NCBI GenBank assembly: GCA_015689705.1
Contig: WVSN01000004.1
Location: 1 to 64,000, forward strand
Reading direction: 5' to 3'
DNA: 64,000 bases
Source: Rhodobacterales bacterium HKCCE3408
Lineage (GTDB): Bacteria; Pseudomonadota; Alphaproteobacteria; Rhodobacterales; Rhodobacteraceae
In this document: piece after piece, positions 17,590 to 26,753 of the stretch
Layout of the letters: each line of letters starts with the position of its first letter
How positions within the stretch are numbered: the first letter of the stretch is position 1
Translations under genes and position numbers: made by a program
Notes under the pieces: generated by a model
The model's input: the letters and a program-made list of their open reading frames with translations, nothing else
Told to the model about the DNA's origin: nothing
The model's database searches: none

Positions 17590-18837
17590 TCAATGCGCCA
17601 CCCCGGCGGCGACGGATTCGTCGATGAACCGCCCCTCGCGGAAGCGGTCGAGGCCGAATTCGGCGGCGAGCGGCCCGGGTTCGCCCTTGGCCACGAGTTC
17701 GGCCATCGCCCACCCCGACCCCGGGATCGCCTTGAACCCGCCGGTGCCCCAACCGCAGTTGATGAAGCAGTTGCCGAGCGGCGTCTTCGACAGGATCGGA
17801 GAGCGGTCGCCCGTCATGTCGACGATGCCGCCCCACCAGCGCAGCATCTTCAGCCGCGAGATGATCGGGAAGGTCTCGACCAGCGCGCGCACCGTCTCCT
17901 CGACATGGTGGAACGACCCGCGCTGCGTGTAGTTGTTGTAGCCGTCCGCGCCGCCGCCGATGACCATTTCGCCCTTGTCGGATTGCGACATGTAGCCGTG
18001 GACGGTGTTGGCCATCACGACCACGTCCATGCAGGGCTTGATCGGTTCCGACACGAGGGCCTGAAGCGCCACCGACTCGATCGGCAGGCGGAAGCCGGCC
18101 ATCTCGGCCAGCACGCCGGAATGGCCCGCGACGACGATGGCGAGCTTCCTGGTGCGGATCGCGCCCTTCGTGGTCTCGATCCCCGACACCTGCCCGTTTT
18201 CGGACCGGATCGCCGTGACCTCGCATTGCTGGATGATGTCCATGCCCATGTCCGAGCAGGCGCGCGCATAGCCCCAGGCAACTGCGTCGTGCCGCGCCGT
18301 GCCGCCGCGCGGCTGCCAGAGCGCCCCGAGAACCGGGTAGCGCGGCCCGTCGAGCGAGATGATCGGGCAGAGCTCCTTGACCTTCTGAGGTCCGATGAAC
18401 TCGGTCTGCACGCCCTGCAGCGCATTGGCATGGGCCGTGCGCTGGTAGCCACGGATCTCGTGTTCAGTCTGGGCCAGCATCATCACGCCGCGGGGCGAGA
18501 ACATGATGTTGTAGTTCAGGTCCTGGGACAGCGTCTCGTAAAGCGAGCGCGCCTTCTCGTAGATCGCGGCCGACGGATCCTGCAGGTAGTTCGAGCGGAT
18601 GATCGTCGTGTTCCGGCCGGTATTGCCGCCGCCGAGCCAGCCCTTCTCGATCACCGCGACGTTGCGGATGCCGTGGTTGCGGCCGAGGTAGTAGGCGGTG
18701 GCGAGGCCGTGGCCGCCGGCGCCGATGACGACGACGTCGTAGGATTCTTTCGGCGCGGGACTTTTCCACGCCCGCTCCCACCCCTGGTGGTGACGCAGGG
18801 CTTCGCGGGCGATGGCGAAGGCGGAATAGCGGCGCAT
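17590..18837 (-). CDS. soxB: sarcosine oxidase subunit beta
   Basis: Flavin-carrying catalytic subunit, 415 residues. It has an N-terminal FAD-binding Rossmann motif (VVIGAGGHGLATAYYL, about residues 35-50) and the glycine-oxidase/DAO fold. C-terminal conserved segments include WGGIVDMTGDRSPILSKTP and NCGWGTGGFKAIPGSG. Normally soxB is followed at once by soxD; here about 2.1 kb with four or five small genes intervenes. The ATG has GAGGT upstream. It acts with SoxDAG in the cytoplasm. Confidence 0.95.
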   Translation of the reverse strand: MRRYSAFAIAREALRHHQGWERAWKSPAPKESYDVVVIGAGGHGLATAYYLGRNHGIRNVAVIEKGWLGGGNTGRNTTIIRSNYLQDPSAAIYEKARSLYETLSQDLNYNIMFSPRGVMMLAQTEHEIRGYQRTAHANALQGVQTEFIGPQKVKELCPIISLDGPRYPVLGALWQPRGGTARHDAVAWGYARACSDMGMDIIQQCEVTAIRSENGQVSGIETTKGAIRTRKLAIVVAGHSGVLAEMAGFRLPIESVALQALVSEPIKPCMDVVVMANTVHGYMSQSDKGEMVIGGGADGYNNYTQRGSFHHVEETVRALVETFPIISRLKMLRWWGGIVDMTGDRSPILSKTPLGNCFINCGWGTGGFKAIPGSGWAMAELVAKGEPGPLAAEFGLDRFREGRFIDESVAAGVAH

Positions 18838-19001
18838 GGGGACCTCGTGACCGTGTGAGCGCGGGTATGCGGCAGGTTGCCGTCGGGCAGGATACTATCG
18901 GCGTCGTTTCGCGAGGCAAATGCGACAGGCGACGCGGTGCCGCAGGGCTGGCCCTTGGGACGGATTGCGCTTAGATCGGGCCCGATGAGGGAGAGACACG
19001 C

Positions 19002-20219
19002 ATGACGTTCTGGATCGTGGCGGGCGCGGGCGCAATCGCCGTGGCGCTGATGATCTGGCGCGTGGTGCTGCGGCCGGGCGGCGGCGCGGGGTCGGCGGAA
19101 TACGACCTGCAGGTCTATCGCGACCAGCTGCGCGAGCTGGACCGCGACGTGGCGCGCGGCGTGATCGCCGAGGCCGAGGCCGAGCGCGCGCGGGTCGAGA
19201 TCGGGCGCCGGGTGCTCGAAGCCGACCGCGTGCTGAAGGCCGAACGGCCGGGCGGCGGCGGATCGGTCTGGCCGGTCGCGCTCGGGCTGGTCGTGGCGAT
19301 GGCCGGCGCGGCCGGGCTTTACCTCTGGATCGGCGCGCCGGGCTACGGCGACGTGCCGCTGGCGCAGCGGGTCGCGATGATCGAGCAGGCGCGCGCCAGC
19401 CGCCCCGACCAGGCGGCGGCCGAGGCGCAGGCGCCGCAACTGCCCGCACCCGAGGCGAGCCCCGAGATCGCGGCGATGATCGAACAGCTGCGCGAGGTCA
19501 TGGCCGACCGCCCCGACGACGCGCAAGGCCTGGCGCTGCTGGCGCAGAACGAGGCGCGGCTCGGCAATTTCGTCGCCGCACGGCAGGCGCAGGCGCATCT
19601 GATCGAGGTGCTCGGGGCCGACGCCACGGCGCGGCACTATCTCGACCTGGCCGAGATGATGATCCTCGCCGCCGGCGGCTATGTCTCGCCCGAGGCCGAG
19701 ACGGCCCTGCGGCAGGGGCTCGACCTCGACCCGTCCGACGGAACCGGGCGCTACTACGTGGGCCTGATGTTCGCGCAACAGGGCCGGCCCGACCGGGCTT
19801 TCAACGTCTGGCGCAACCTGCTGGCCGAAAGCCCGGCGGGCGCGCCCTGGGTCGAGCCGATCGTGGCGCAGCTCGAAGAGGTGGCCGCCCGCGCCGGACA
19901 GCGCGTCGACATGGCCGCGCTGCTCGAGAACCAGCCGCGCGGACCGTCGGCCGCCGATATCGAGGCCGCCGCGGGGATGGAGGCCGGCGACCGCGCCGCG
20001 ATGATCGAGGGCATGGTCGGCCGCCTGCAGGACCGGCTGGCGGCCGAGGGCGGGCCGCCCGAGGACTGGGCGCAGTTGATCCGCGCGCTCGGCGTGCTCG
20101 GCCGCACCGACGAGGCGCGCGACATCCTGGCCGAGGCCCGCGCCGTCTTCGACGGCTTCCCGGACGCGCTCGACACGATCGACGAGGCCGCCGCGACCCT
20201 GCCGGAGCCGGCGGAGTGA
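19002..20219 (+). CDS. ccmI: c-type cytochrome biogenesis protein CcmI
   Basis: Apocytochrome chaperone of the System I cytochrome c maturation pathway, 405 residues. Two membrane helices (about residues 2-22 and 88-110) flank a cytoplasmic leucine-zipper-like loop (YDLQVYRDQLRELDRDVARGVI, a CcmI hallmark). A periplasmic TPR-type region follows (DRPDDAQGLALLAQNEARLGNF and later repeats). GGGAGAG precedes the ATG. It overlaps ruvX by 4 bases. Confidence 0.93.
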   Translation: MTFWIVAGAGAIAVALMIWRVVLRPGGGAGSAEYDLQVYRDQLRELDRDVARGVIAEAEAERARVEIGRRVLEADRVLKAERPGGGGSVWPVALGLVVAMAGAAGLYLWIGAPGYGDVPLAQRVAMIEQARASRPDQAAAEAQAPQLPAPEASPEIAAMIEQLREVMADRPDDAQGLALLAQNEARLGNFVAARQAQAHLIEVLGADATARHYLDLAEMMILAAGGYVSPEAETALRQGLDLDPSDGTGRYYVGLMFAQQGRPDRAFNVWRNLLAESPAGAPWVEPIVAQLEEVAARAGQRVDMAALLENQPRGPSAADIEAAAGMEAGDRAAMIEGMVGRLQDRLAAEGGPPEDWAQLIRALGVLGRTDEARDILAEARAVFDGFPDALDTIDEAAATLPEPAE

Positions 20220-20701
20220 TCGCCGGGGACGCCGCGGAGTTCGCCGCCGCGCTGCCGCCCCTGGGCGCGCTCATGGGCCTCGATCCCGGCACCAAGACGA
20301 TCGGCGTCGCCGTCTCGGACACGATGCGCAGCGTAGCCACGCCCCTGCGCACCGTGAAGCGGACGAAATTCACCGCCGACGCTGCGGAACTCGCCGCCAT
20401 CGCCGGAGACCGGCGTATCGCGGGCATCGTACTCGGCCTGCCGCGGAACATGGACGGGACCGAGGGGCCGCGCGCCCAGTCCGCCCGTGCCTTCGCCCGC
20501 AATCTCGAACGCCACGCCACACTTGGCCCGCTGCCGATCCTGTTCTGGGACGAGCGCCTGAGCACCGTCGCCGCCGAACGCGCGCTTCTCGAGGCGGATA
20601 CGTCGCGAAAACGTCGCGAAGAGGTGATCGACCATGTCGCCGCGGCGTATATCCTGCAGGGAGCGCTGGACCGACTCGGCGTGATCGGAGGCAGGACTTG
20701 A
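20216..20701 (+). CDS. ruvX: Holliday junction resolvase RuvX (YqgF)
   Basis: 161 residues with an RNase H-like fold. Catalytic-type acidic positions are seen in GLDPGTKTIGVAVSD, IVLGLPRNMDGTEGP and WDERLSTVAAERALLE. Members act in pre-16S rRNA 5' end processing and possibly junction resolution. GTG start overlapping the ccmI stop (GTGA); its stop overlaps the next ATG. Confidence 0.93.
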   Translation: MIAGDAAEFAAALPPLGALMGLDPGTKTIGVAVSDTMRSVATPLRTVKRTKFTADAAELAAIAGDRRIAGIVLGLPRNMDGTEGPRAQSARAFARNLERHATLGPLPILFWDERLSTVAAERALLEADTSRKRREEVIDHVAAAYILQGALDRLGVIGGRT

Positions 20702-20928
20702 TGGACGAAATCTGGCGGCGCGACGAAATCGCGTCCCCTTGCGTGAAACTCTGCGTGATCCACCCGCAGGCGAAGATCTGCGCCGGCTGCTATCGCACGA
20801 TCGACGAGATCAGCCACTGGTCGCGGATGACGCCGGAAGCGCGGTCCGAGATCATGGCCGCCCTGCCCGGCCGCGCGGGCCTGCTGAAGCAGCGGCGCGG
20901 CGGACGGGCGGCACGTGTGAACGAGTGA
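20701..20928 (+). CDS. DUF1289 domain-containing protein
   Basis: 75 residues with the four-cysteine pattern of DUF1289 (SPCVKLCVIHPQAKICAGCYR) followed by the conserved EISHWSRMTPEAR helix. This looks like a small metal-binding module. It is coupled to ruvX by a TGATG overlap, a common neighbour pair in Rhodobacterales. Function unknown. Confidence 0.88.
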   Translation: MDEIWRRDEIASPCVKLCVIHPQAKICAGCYRTIDEISHWSRMTPEARSEIMAALPGRAGLLKQRRGGRAARVNE

Positions 20929-20935
20929 CCACCGG

Positions 20936-21751
20936 TCAGGGCAGCGCCAGCCAGTCGGCCACCCCGCCCGGCAGAACGGGCCGGAAATAGACCACCGCCC
21001 GCGGCGGACCCTCGGGCCCCGTCCAGGGCGCAACGCCGTGGATCAGCAACCGGTGCAGAAGCACGGCCTCGCCGGCCTGCGCGGTGACCTCGACGCGGTC
21101 ACAGGTCTCGAACACCGTGCGCCGGGCGTCCTGGTAGATGTCGGTCACGTCGATGTCCGGCCAGTCCGCCGGATCACGCCCGTCATAGGCCGAACGCAGC
21201 GCCGTCCGGATCACCTCGTGACTGCCCTCCCACACGACGAGCGGCGACCGCCCCGGCCCCATCTCGTCGAGCGGCAGGCCGAGGATCCAGGCATGCGGCT
21301 CGCGCGCCATCCGCCGCCGCGCGGACCCGACCGGCAAGAGCCCGTCGAGATGCGCCGCCGCCCGGTCGCGCCGGTAGCGGTAGGAGCTCTCGCTTTCGTC
21401 CGGATCGCGTCCCGGATAGGCCGGCCAGGTCACCGACAGCTGACCCCGATGCAGCGGCAGCGGCCCGGCCACGTCCGAGGCCGCCGCGAGCGCCGCCCCC
21501 GACAGCGGCGGCCCCCATGCCCCCTCTTTGCTTTCGAAATACTCCGGGGAGCGCGAGGGGCCGGCCCCTCGCACCGGCACCCGTCCCGCCGCATCGTTCG
21601 GCAGCGCGTCGACGCCGGCGAACCATGTCCGTCCGTGCCGGTACCAGTGATCCTCGGCCGGATCGGCCAGCACCGCCCCGGCCACGGGCCGCACGGCCCT
21701 GACCCAGTCCAGCACCGCATCCTCGGCCGGGAAGCGGCGCCAGCCGGTCAC
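20936..21751 (-). CDS. phytanoyl-CoA dioxygenase-like protein
   Basis: 271 residues. The C-terminal half looks like a double-stranded beta-helix oxygenase: SPLVVWEGSHEVIR, a distal His in LLHRLLIHGVAPW and an Arg in PPRAVVYFRP that would bind 2-oxoglutarate. The first iron ligands (HxD) are not obvious, so catalytic competence is uncertain. It overlaps the TauE/SafE gene upstream by 4 bases, suggesting co-expression. Substrate unknown. Confidence 0.6.
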   Translation of the reverse strand: MTGWRRFPAEDAVLDWVRAVRPVAGAVLADPAEDHWYRHGRTWFAGVDALPNDAAGRVPVRGAGPSRSPEYFESKEGAWGPPLSGAALAAASDVAGPLPLHRGQLSVTWPAYPGRDPDESESSYRYRRDRAAAHLDGLLPVGSARRRMAREPHAWILGLPLDEMGPGRSPLVVWEGSHEVIRTALRSAYDGRDPADWPDIDVTDIYQDARRTVFETCDRVEVTAQAGEAVLLHRLLIHGVAPWTGPEGPPRAVVYFRPVLPGGVADWLALP

Positions 21752-22569
21752 AGGATCGCCTTCCTCAGCATGTTGAGCGCGGTGATCATGATGAAGACCG
21801 CGAAGACGCGCCGGAGCGGCTTGGGATCCATCGAATGGGCGAGCTTCGCGCCGTAGGGCGCGGTGATGATCGTCATCGCCACGACCACGGCGAAGGCGAC
21901 GAGGTTGATCTGGCCGAGCATGTAGGGCGGCCGTCCCGGATCGTCATTGCCAAGGAACAGGAACCCGAGCACCGAGGGCACCGCGATCACGACGCCGAAA
22001 CCGGACGCCGTGGCCACGGCGCGGTGGATCGGCACGTTGAACAGGCTCATCAGCGGCACGCCGAAACTGCCGCCACCGATCCCCATCAGCACCGACAGGA
22101 AGCCCAGGATGGGCGAGGTCACGGCCCGGCCGACGCCTTTCGGCATCGCGTCGCCAAGCCGCCAGTTCGGGTTGCCGAAGCCGAAATAGAGCCCGACCAC
22201 CGTGCCGAGCACGCCGAATATGGCCATCAGGACCTCAGAGCGCAGCCCCTCGGTCGCGAGCGTGCCGAGCAGGGCGCCGATGGCGATGCCGGGCGCCCAT
22301 GTCTTCAGGATCTCCCAGTCGACCGCGCCCTTGCGGTGGTGCGACTGGAGCGTCCGGAGCGAGGTGACGACGATCGTCGCGAGCGAGGTCGCGAGGCAGA
22401 TCTGGATCAGGTCCGGGGTGTCGTAGCCTAGGCCCTGGAAGGCGAAGAAAAAGGCTGGAACGAGGATGATTCCGCCGCCGACGCCGAGAAGACCCGCCAC
22501 CACGCCGGCGAAGGCGCCGATGACCAGGATAAGCGCCAGCATCGGCAGAAACGTCTCGAGTGTCGGCAT
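21748..22569 (-). CDS. TauE/SafE family sulfite or anion exporter
   Basis: 273 residues and about eight membrane helices, with the duplicated family pattern: GVVAGLLGVGGGIILVPAFF in the first half and SVLMGIGGGSFGVPLMSLF in the second. Members move sulfite, sulfoacetate or similar organosulfur anions across the inner membrane. The ATG at 22569 (GGGGAC upstream) was preferred to an upstream TTG at 22593. The coupled dioxygenase-like gene downstream might process the same compound, but that is inference. Confidence 0.9.
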   Translation of the reverse strand: MPTLETFLPMLALILVIGAFAGVVAGLLGVGGGIILVPAFFFAFQGLGYDTPDLIQICLATSLATIVVTSLRTLQSHHRKGAVDWEILKTWAPGIAIGALLGTLATEGLRSEVLMAIFGVLGTVVGLYFGFGNPNWRLGDAMPKGVGRAVTSPILGFLSVLMGIGGGSFGVPLMSLFNVPIHRAVATASGFGVVIAVPSVLGFLFLGNDDPGRPPYMLGQINLVAFAVVVAMTIITAPYGAKLAHSMDPKPLRRVFAVFIMITALNMLRKAIL

Positions 22570-22615
22570 GTCTGTCCCCAGTTTTCGGGGCAAGTAGCGC
22601 GGCGCGCCGGAAGGC

Positions 22616-23608
22616 TCAAGCCGCCACGTCGAGGAGGCCGTCGAGCGCGGTCTCGATCAGCGCGGGCCCGGCATCGGGGGCATGGGCGCCTTCGGACAGG
22701 ACCCGGCGCCATGTCCGCGCGCCCGGACGCCCGGCGAAGAGACCGAGCATGTGGCGCGTGACATGATGCAGGCGGCCGCCCCGGGCGATATGCGCGGCGG
22801 CGTAGACCGCCATCTCGCGCGCGACCTCCTCGGCTGCGGGAACCGGGTGCGCATCGCCGAAGATGCGGGCATCGGCTTCCGCCAGCACCGCGTAGGGCGC
22901 GTGATAGGCGGCCCGGCCGATCATCGCGCCGTCGAGGCCGCGACCCAGGTGCTCCTCGGCTGCATCGAGACCCTCGAGCCCGCCATTGATCGAGACGTGA
23001 AGATGGGGGAACGCCGCCTTCATTTCGTGGACCAGATCGTAGTCGAGCGGCGGGATGTCCCGGTTCTCCTTCGGGCTCAGGCCCTGAAGCCACGCCTTGC
23101 GGGCATGGATGGCAACGCGGGTGATGCCGGCATCCGAGATCTTCTGCAAGAAGTCGGGCAGCACCTCACGCGGCTCCTGCTCGTCGACGCCGATGCGGCA
23201 TTTGACCGTGACGGGCACCGGGCTGGCCGCGATCATGGCGGCGACGCAGCGCGCCACGAGGTCGGGCGACTTCATCAGCACCGCGCCGAACGTGCCCGAC
23301 TGAACCCGGTCGGACGGGCAGCCGCAGTTCAGGTTGATCTCGTCATAGCCGTAACCGGCGGCGATCCGGGTCGCCTCGGCCAGTTCGGCGGGATCCGAGC
23401 CGCCGAGCTGCAGCGCGACGGGATGCTCGGCGTCGGAAAAGGCCAGATGCCGGTCGCGGTCGCCATGCAGGATCGCCGGCGCGGTCACCATCTCGGTATA
23501 GAGCAGAGCATGGCGCGAGATGAGGCGATGGAGGACACGGCAATGCCGGTCCGTCCAGTCCATCATCGGCGCCACGGAAAGCCGGGCATTCTGGTCGATA
23601 GCGCTCAT
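22616..23608 (-). CDS. dusA: tRNA dihydrouridine(20/20a) synthase DusA
   Basis: FMN- and NADPH-dependent enzyme that reduces uridines in the tRNA D-loop. 330 residues from the ATG at 23608. Family segments: SVAPMMDWTDRHCR, NLNCGCPSDRVQSG with the catalytic Cys, VTVKCRIGVDE, AIHARKAWLQGLSPKENR and MIGRAAYHAPY. An open frame extends 22 residues further upstream without family resemblance. Confidence 0.93.
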   Translation of the reverse strand: MSAIDQNARLSVAPMMDWTDRHCRVLHRLISRHALLYTEMVTAPAILHGDRDRHLAFSDAEHPVALQLGGSDPAELAEATRIAAGYGYDEINLNCGCPSDRVQSGTFGAVLMKSPDLVARCVAAMIAASPVPVTVKCRIGVDEQEPREVLPDFLQKISDAGITRVAIHARKAWLQGLSPKENRDIPPLDYDLVHEMKAAFPHLHVSINGGLEGLDAAEEHLGRGLDGAMIGRAAYHAPYAVLAEADARIFGDAHPVPAAEEVAREMAVYAAAHIARGGRLHHVTRHMLGLFAGRPGARTWRRVLSEGAHAPDAGPALIETALDGLLDVAA

Positions 23609-23670
23609 GGCCCGGCATATAGCGACAGCGGAGGCCCGTGGAAACCGCCCGAAACGGCAGGTGCGCGGCG

Positions 23671-24360
23671 TCACACGCCTTCGATGGTGAAGTCCGGAGC
23701 CCCGGCCCAGACCAGCTTCCAGCTCGCGCCCGGGCGGACGTTCTGGATGATGCCCGGATCGAAGGCGACGAAACAGCGCCCGCCCGCATGGCGCACCGAA
23801 GGGTAGATCAGCCCGCGATGCCCCTCGCCCCGCAGCTCTGCCGCGAGCCGCTGGCCTTCCGGGTAGCCTTTTGCGGGATCGGCGTGCAGCGCGGGGTGAT
23901 CGGCGCCGTGCATATCGGGAAAATCGCCGATGAAATCAGCCAGAAGCTCGACATAGCGCGCCTCGTCCTCGTAGCGGCCGATATAGCCAAGCTCGCGCGT
24001 GCGGTGGAACCCGACCTCCTGCGCGCTCGTCAGCATCTCCCAGGCGCAGTACCACGCGCCCCGGTCGCCGGAATTGAAGCGGTTGCCCGAGGGCCGGGTA
24101 TAGGTGAAGGCCGCGTTGATATGGCTCTGCCCGTAGAGCGTCAGATCGTGCGACCGGCGGGCGAAGGCCAGTTCCCGGCGGTCGAGCGCGGGGCTGCCCT
24201 CGCGCTCGGCGATCAGGCGCGCGCTGGTCTCGCCCTCGATCTCGGCCAGCACGGCGGCTTCCTCGTCGCTGTCGACGAGGCCGCGCAGGACCGGCGGCTT
24301 GTGATGGGTCTCGGAAATCAGGCGGACGAGCGCGCGGTCGTTGATCGAGGTGATCCTCAA
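23671..24360 (-). CDS. RES domain toxin
   Basis: Toxin of a RES/Xre type II toxin-antitoxin pair, 229 residues. The Arg, Glu and Ser that name the domain are placed at about R94 (NRF), E115 (TSAQEVGFHR) and S188 (IYPSVRHAGG). Characterised relatives attack NAD+ (NADase or NAD+ phosphorylase) or ADP-ribosylate Prs, stopping growth. The start is a TTG that overlaps the antitoxin stop (TTGA), so toxin translation depends on antitoxin translation. Which chemistry this member uses cannot be told from sequence. Confidence 0.88.
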   Translation of the reverse strand: MRITSINDRALVRLISETHHKPPVLRGLVDSDEEAAVLAEIEGETSARLIAEREGSPALDRRELAFARRSHDLTLYGQSHINAAFTYTRPSGNRFNSGDRGAWYCAWEMLTSAQEVGFHRTRELGYIGRYEDEARYVELLADFIGDFPDMHGADHPALHADPAKGYPEGQRLAAELRGEGHRGLIYPSVRHAGGRCFVAFDPGIIQNVRPGASWKLVWAGAPDFTIEGV

Positions 24361-24746
24361 GCCCCGCCCCGCAGCGCATCCACATAGGCCCGGACGCGCA
24401 GGATCTTCGGCAATCCGCCCGCGATCATCGCCTCGACCGGGCGTGCGCCGTCGAATTCCGGGCCCCGGTTCGGCAGGCGGACCCATTGATGCGAGATCGG
24501 TTCGGAGAAATAGAGCTCCAGCGACTTGTAGAGCCCGATGAGCGCGCTCAGCCGCAGCATCTGGTCATGGGTCAGATCGCCCGCGAAGGCCGGCTTCTTC
24601 GCCCGCTTCCACGTCGATTCCGACATATCCGCAAGGCCCGCCGCCTCGCGCTGCGTCAGCGACCACGCATCGGCGATCCGTGCGAAGGCCTTAAGCGCAA
24701 CGCCCTGCCGGTCCGGTGCGGCGCGGTCGAGTACGACGGTTTCCAT
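24357..24746 (-). CDS. Xre/MbcA/ParS-type antitoxin
   Basis: 129 residues. The N-terminal half is an Xre-like helix-turn-helix (LTQREAAGLADMSESTWKR). The C-terminal half is the toxin-binding domain with LPNRGPEFDGARPVEAMIAGG, the family signature. It neutralises the RES toxin and should repress its own promoter. AGGAG lies before the ATG. The palindromes upstream are its likely operators. Confidence 0.9.
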   Translation of the reverse strand: METVVLDRAAPDRQGVALKAFARIADAWSLTQREAAGLADMSESTWKRAKKPAFAGDLTHDQMLRLSALIGLYKSLELYFSEPISHQWVRLPNRGPEFDGARPVEAMIAGGLPKILRVRAYVDALRGGA

Positions 24747-24773
24747 GGCACGCTCCTGTCTGCGTTCTCCCGC

Positions 24774-24815
24774 AAGATAGGGTCATATGACATGGCTTAC
24801 AAGTCCATATGGACT
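24774..24815 (-). promoter_or_regulatory. toxin-antitoxin promoter and operator
   Basis: On the minus strand a -35-like TTGTAA (24802-24797) and a -10-like TATCTT (24779-24774) are separated by exactly 17 bases. A perfect 14-bp palindrome AGTCCATATGGACT (24802-24815) touches the -35, and an 8-bp palindrome TCATATGA (24783-24790) lies in the spacer. These are well placed for autorepression by the antitoxin. The larger palindrome overlaps the stop codon of the ABC gene upstream. Confidence 0.6.
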
Positions 24816-25518
24816 AAGTAACCGCAACACCTGCCGTTGCCGTATCCGCGACCAGCCGCCCGTCGACCAGGTCGAGCTTCCGGTCCATCCGCGCGGCGAG
24901 GTCGAGATCGTGCGTGACCGCGACGATCGTCTTGCCCTCGTCCCGGGACAGGCCGCGCAGAATATCGAAGACCTGGAGCGAGTTCTTGCTGTCGAGGCTG
25001 CCGGTCGGCTCATCGGCAAGGATGAGCGGCGGATCGTTGGCCAGTGCCCGCGCGACGGCGACCCGCTGACGCTGGCCGCCCGACAGTTGGTCGGGCCGCT
25101 TGTCGAACTGGCCGGCAAGACCGAGGCTCTCCAGAAGCTCGCCTGCGCGGCGGCGCATGGCCGGGCGCGACAGCCGGCCGAGCCGGCGCATCGGGATCTC
25201 GATATTCTCGCGCACGGTGAATTCGGGCAGCAGGAAGTGGAACTGGAACACGAACCCGATGGTGGACAGCCGCAGCCGCGACCGGTCGCGTTCGTCCAGA
25301 TCCCCGGTTTCGTGCCCGGCGATGCTGAGAGAGCCGCTCGTGGGCCTGTCCAGAAGCCCGAGCAGGTAGAGCAGCGAGGATTTCCCCGACCCCGACGGGC
25401 CGGTCAGCGCGACAAACTCGCCCGGTTCCACCGACAGGCTCACGTCGCGGACCAGCGTCACCGGTACCGTCGCCGGCAGCGTCCGCACGAGATTGCGGGC
25501 CTCGATCAGGGCGGTCAT
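24814..25518 (-). CDS. ABC transporter ATP-binding protein, LolD/MacB-like
   Basis: 234 residues with Walker A TGPSGSGKS, Q-loop FVFQFHFLLPEF, signature LSGGQRQR and Walker B LILADEPTGSLD. LolD/MacB-class ATPases energise periplasmic extraction or efflux by FtsX-fold permeases. ATG overlaps the permease stop (ATGA). Third gene of an adaptor-permease-ATPase operon. Confidence 0.92.
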   Translation of the reverse strand: MTALIEARNLVRTLPATVPVTLVRDVSLSVEPGEFVALTGPSGSGKSSLLYLLGLLDRPTSGSLSIAGHETGDLDERDRSRLRLSTIGFVFQFHFLLPEFTVRENIEIPMRRLGRLSRPAMRRRAGELLESLGLAGQFDKRPDQLSGGQRQRVAVARALANDPPLILADEPTGSLDSKNSLQVFDILRGLSRDEGKTIVAVTHDLDLAARMDRKLDLVDGRLVADTATAGVAVT

Positions 25519-26753
25519 GTCGCGCCCCGGATGATGTCGACCGGGTTGAGCGCCGCCGCCCGCCGCGCCGGCAGGTAGCCCGCGACCGCGGCCGAGGTGA
25601 TCGCCAGCGCGGACGAGATCGCGTAGTGCCACACGCTCCAGGTCAGCGGCAGGCTGGTCGCGTCGCCCAGTTCCGGTATGTCGATCCGGATGAAGCCGAG
25701 CGCGAGACAAAGCCCGTAGCCCACCGCCCATCCCAGGACCGAGCCGAGCGCGCCGATGAACAGCCCCTCGACGAGGAACAGCCGCCGCATGTCGGCCGAG
25801 GCGAAGCCGAGCGACTTCAGGATCGCGATGTCGCGCGATTTCTCGAAGGTGATGGTCGAGACGATGTTGAAGATGCCGAAACCGGCGACCAGGAGGATCG
25901 CGGCGACGACGGTGTACATGATGACGTTGCGGACATTCAGCGCCTCGAGGATGGCCTCGTTCGCCTCCTGCCAGGACACCGCCTTGTAGCCGATCAGCGC
26001 CTCGGCACGCAGCGCGACACCGGGCGCGGCGGCCGGATCGTCCAGCCGGATGCGGATGTCGTTCACCGCGTCGGGCCGGCCGGCAAGGATCTGGGCATTG
26101 GTCAGCGACAGGTAGACCTCGCCCTCGTCGCGGGCGGTGACGCCGGTATGGAACACGCCCGAAATCCGGAAACTGCGCACCTGCCCGGTCGAGGCGACAA
26201 GCTCGATCGTGTCGCCATACTGCGCGCCCAGAAGGGTTCCGAGGCCGTCGCCGACGACGACGTTGTTCCCGCCGGCGGCCAGTTCGGCGAAGCTGCCGAA
26301 GACGAAATCCCCGGCCACGGACGACACCCGCACCTCCCGGTCCGGCTCGACGCCAAGGATCGAGATCCCGGCCTCGCGCCCGGCATTCCGGGCCAGCGCC
26401 CGCGACCGCAGTCCGGGCGCGACCGTGCCGGGCACCCAGGCCTCGAGCGCGGCCATGACAGCGGTGGGATTCAGGATGCCGCGCAGATCCTCGGACGTGC
26501 GCAGGCCGGAATAGGCGACCGCGTCGTAAGCGGCGTCAGCGGGCTGCGGGGCGGGCGCGCGCAGTTCGTCGGTGATCTCGACATGCGGCATGCTGTCGAC
26601 GAGCTGGCGGACGAAATCGTCCTGCGAGCCCTGCATCAGCGCCGCCATCGCGATCGAGAACCCGACGCCGAGCGCGACGCCGAGCCCGGCGACGAGCGTC
26701 TGGCGGGCGCGGCCGCGGATATGCGCGAAGGCCAGTTCGAGCAGCAGCGTCAC
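25515..26753 (-). CDS. FtsX-like ABC transporter permease
   Basis: 412 residues of MacB/LolC-E type. One N-terminal membrane helix (about 16-38) precedes a large periplasmic domain (about 40-275), then three helices (about 285-400) with the family motif FEKSRDIAILKSLGFASADMRR near the coupling helix. Overlaps both operon neighbours by 4 bases. The presence of a HlyD-type adaptor upstream favours MacAB-like export over lipoprotein sorting. Confidence 0.9.
   Translation of the reverse strand: MTLLLELAFAHIRGRARQTLVAGLGVALGVGFSIAMAALMQGSQDDFVRQLVDSMPHVEITDELRAPAPQPADAAYDAVAYSGLRTSEDLRGILNPTAVMAALEAWVPGTVAPGLRSRALARNAGREAGISILGVEPDREVRVSSVAGDFVFGSFAELAAGGNNVVVGDGLGTLLGAQYGDTIELVASTGQVRSFRISGVFHTGVTARDEGEVYLSLTNAQILAGRPDAVNDIRIRLDDPAAAPGVALRAEALIGYKAVSWQEANEAILEALNVRNVIMYTVVAAILLVAGFGIFNIVSTITFEKSRDIAILKSLGFASADMRRLFLVEGLFIGALGSVLGWAVGYGLCLALGFIRIDIPELGDATSLPLTWSVWHYAISSALAITSAAVAGYLPARRAAALNPVDIIRGAT

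Noticed and set aside
16883-18226. 447-codon minus-strand frame running through soxB
   Set aside because: Only its 3' part (lipoprotein) is credible; the rest is a different frame of soxB.
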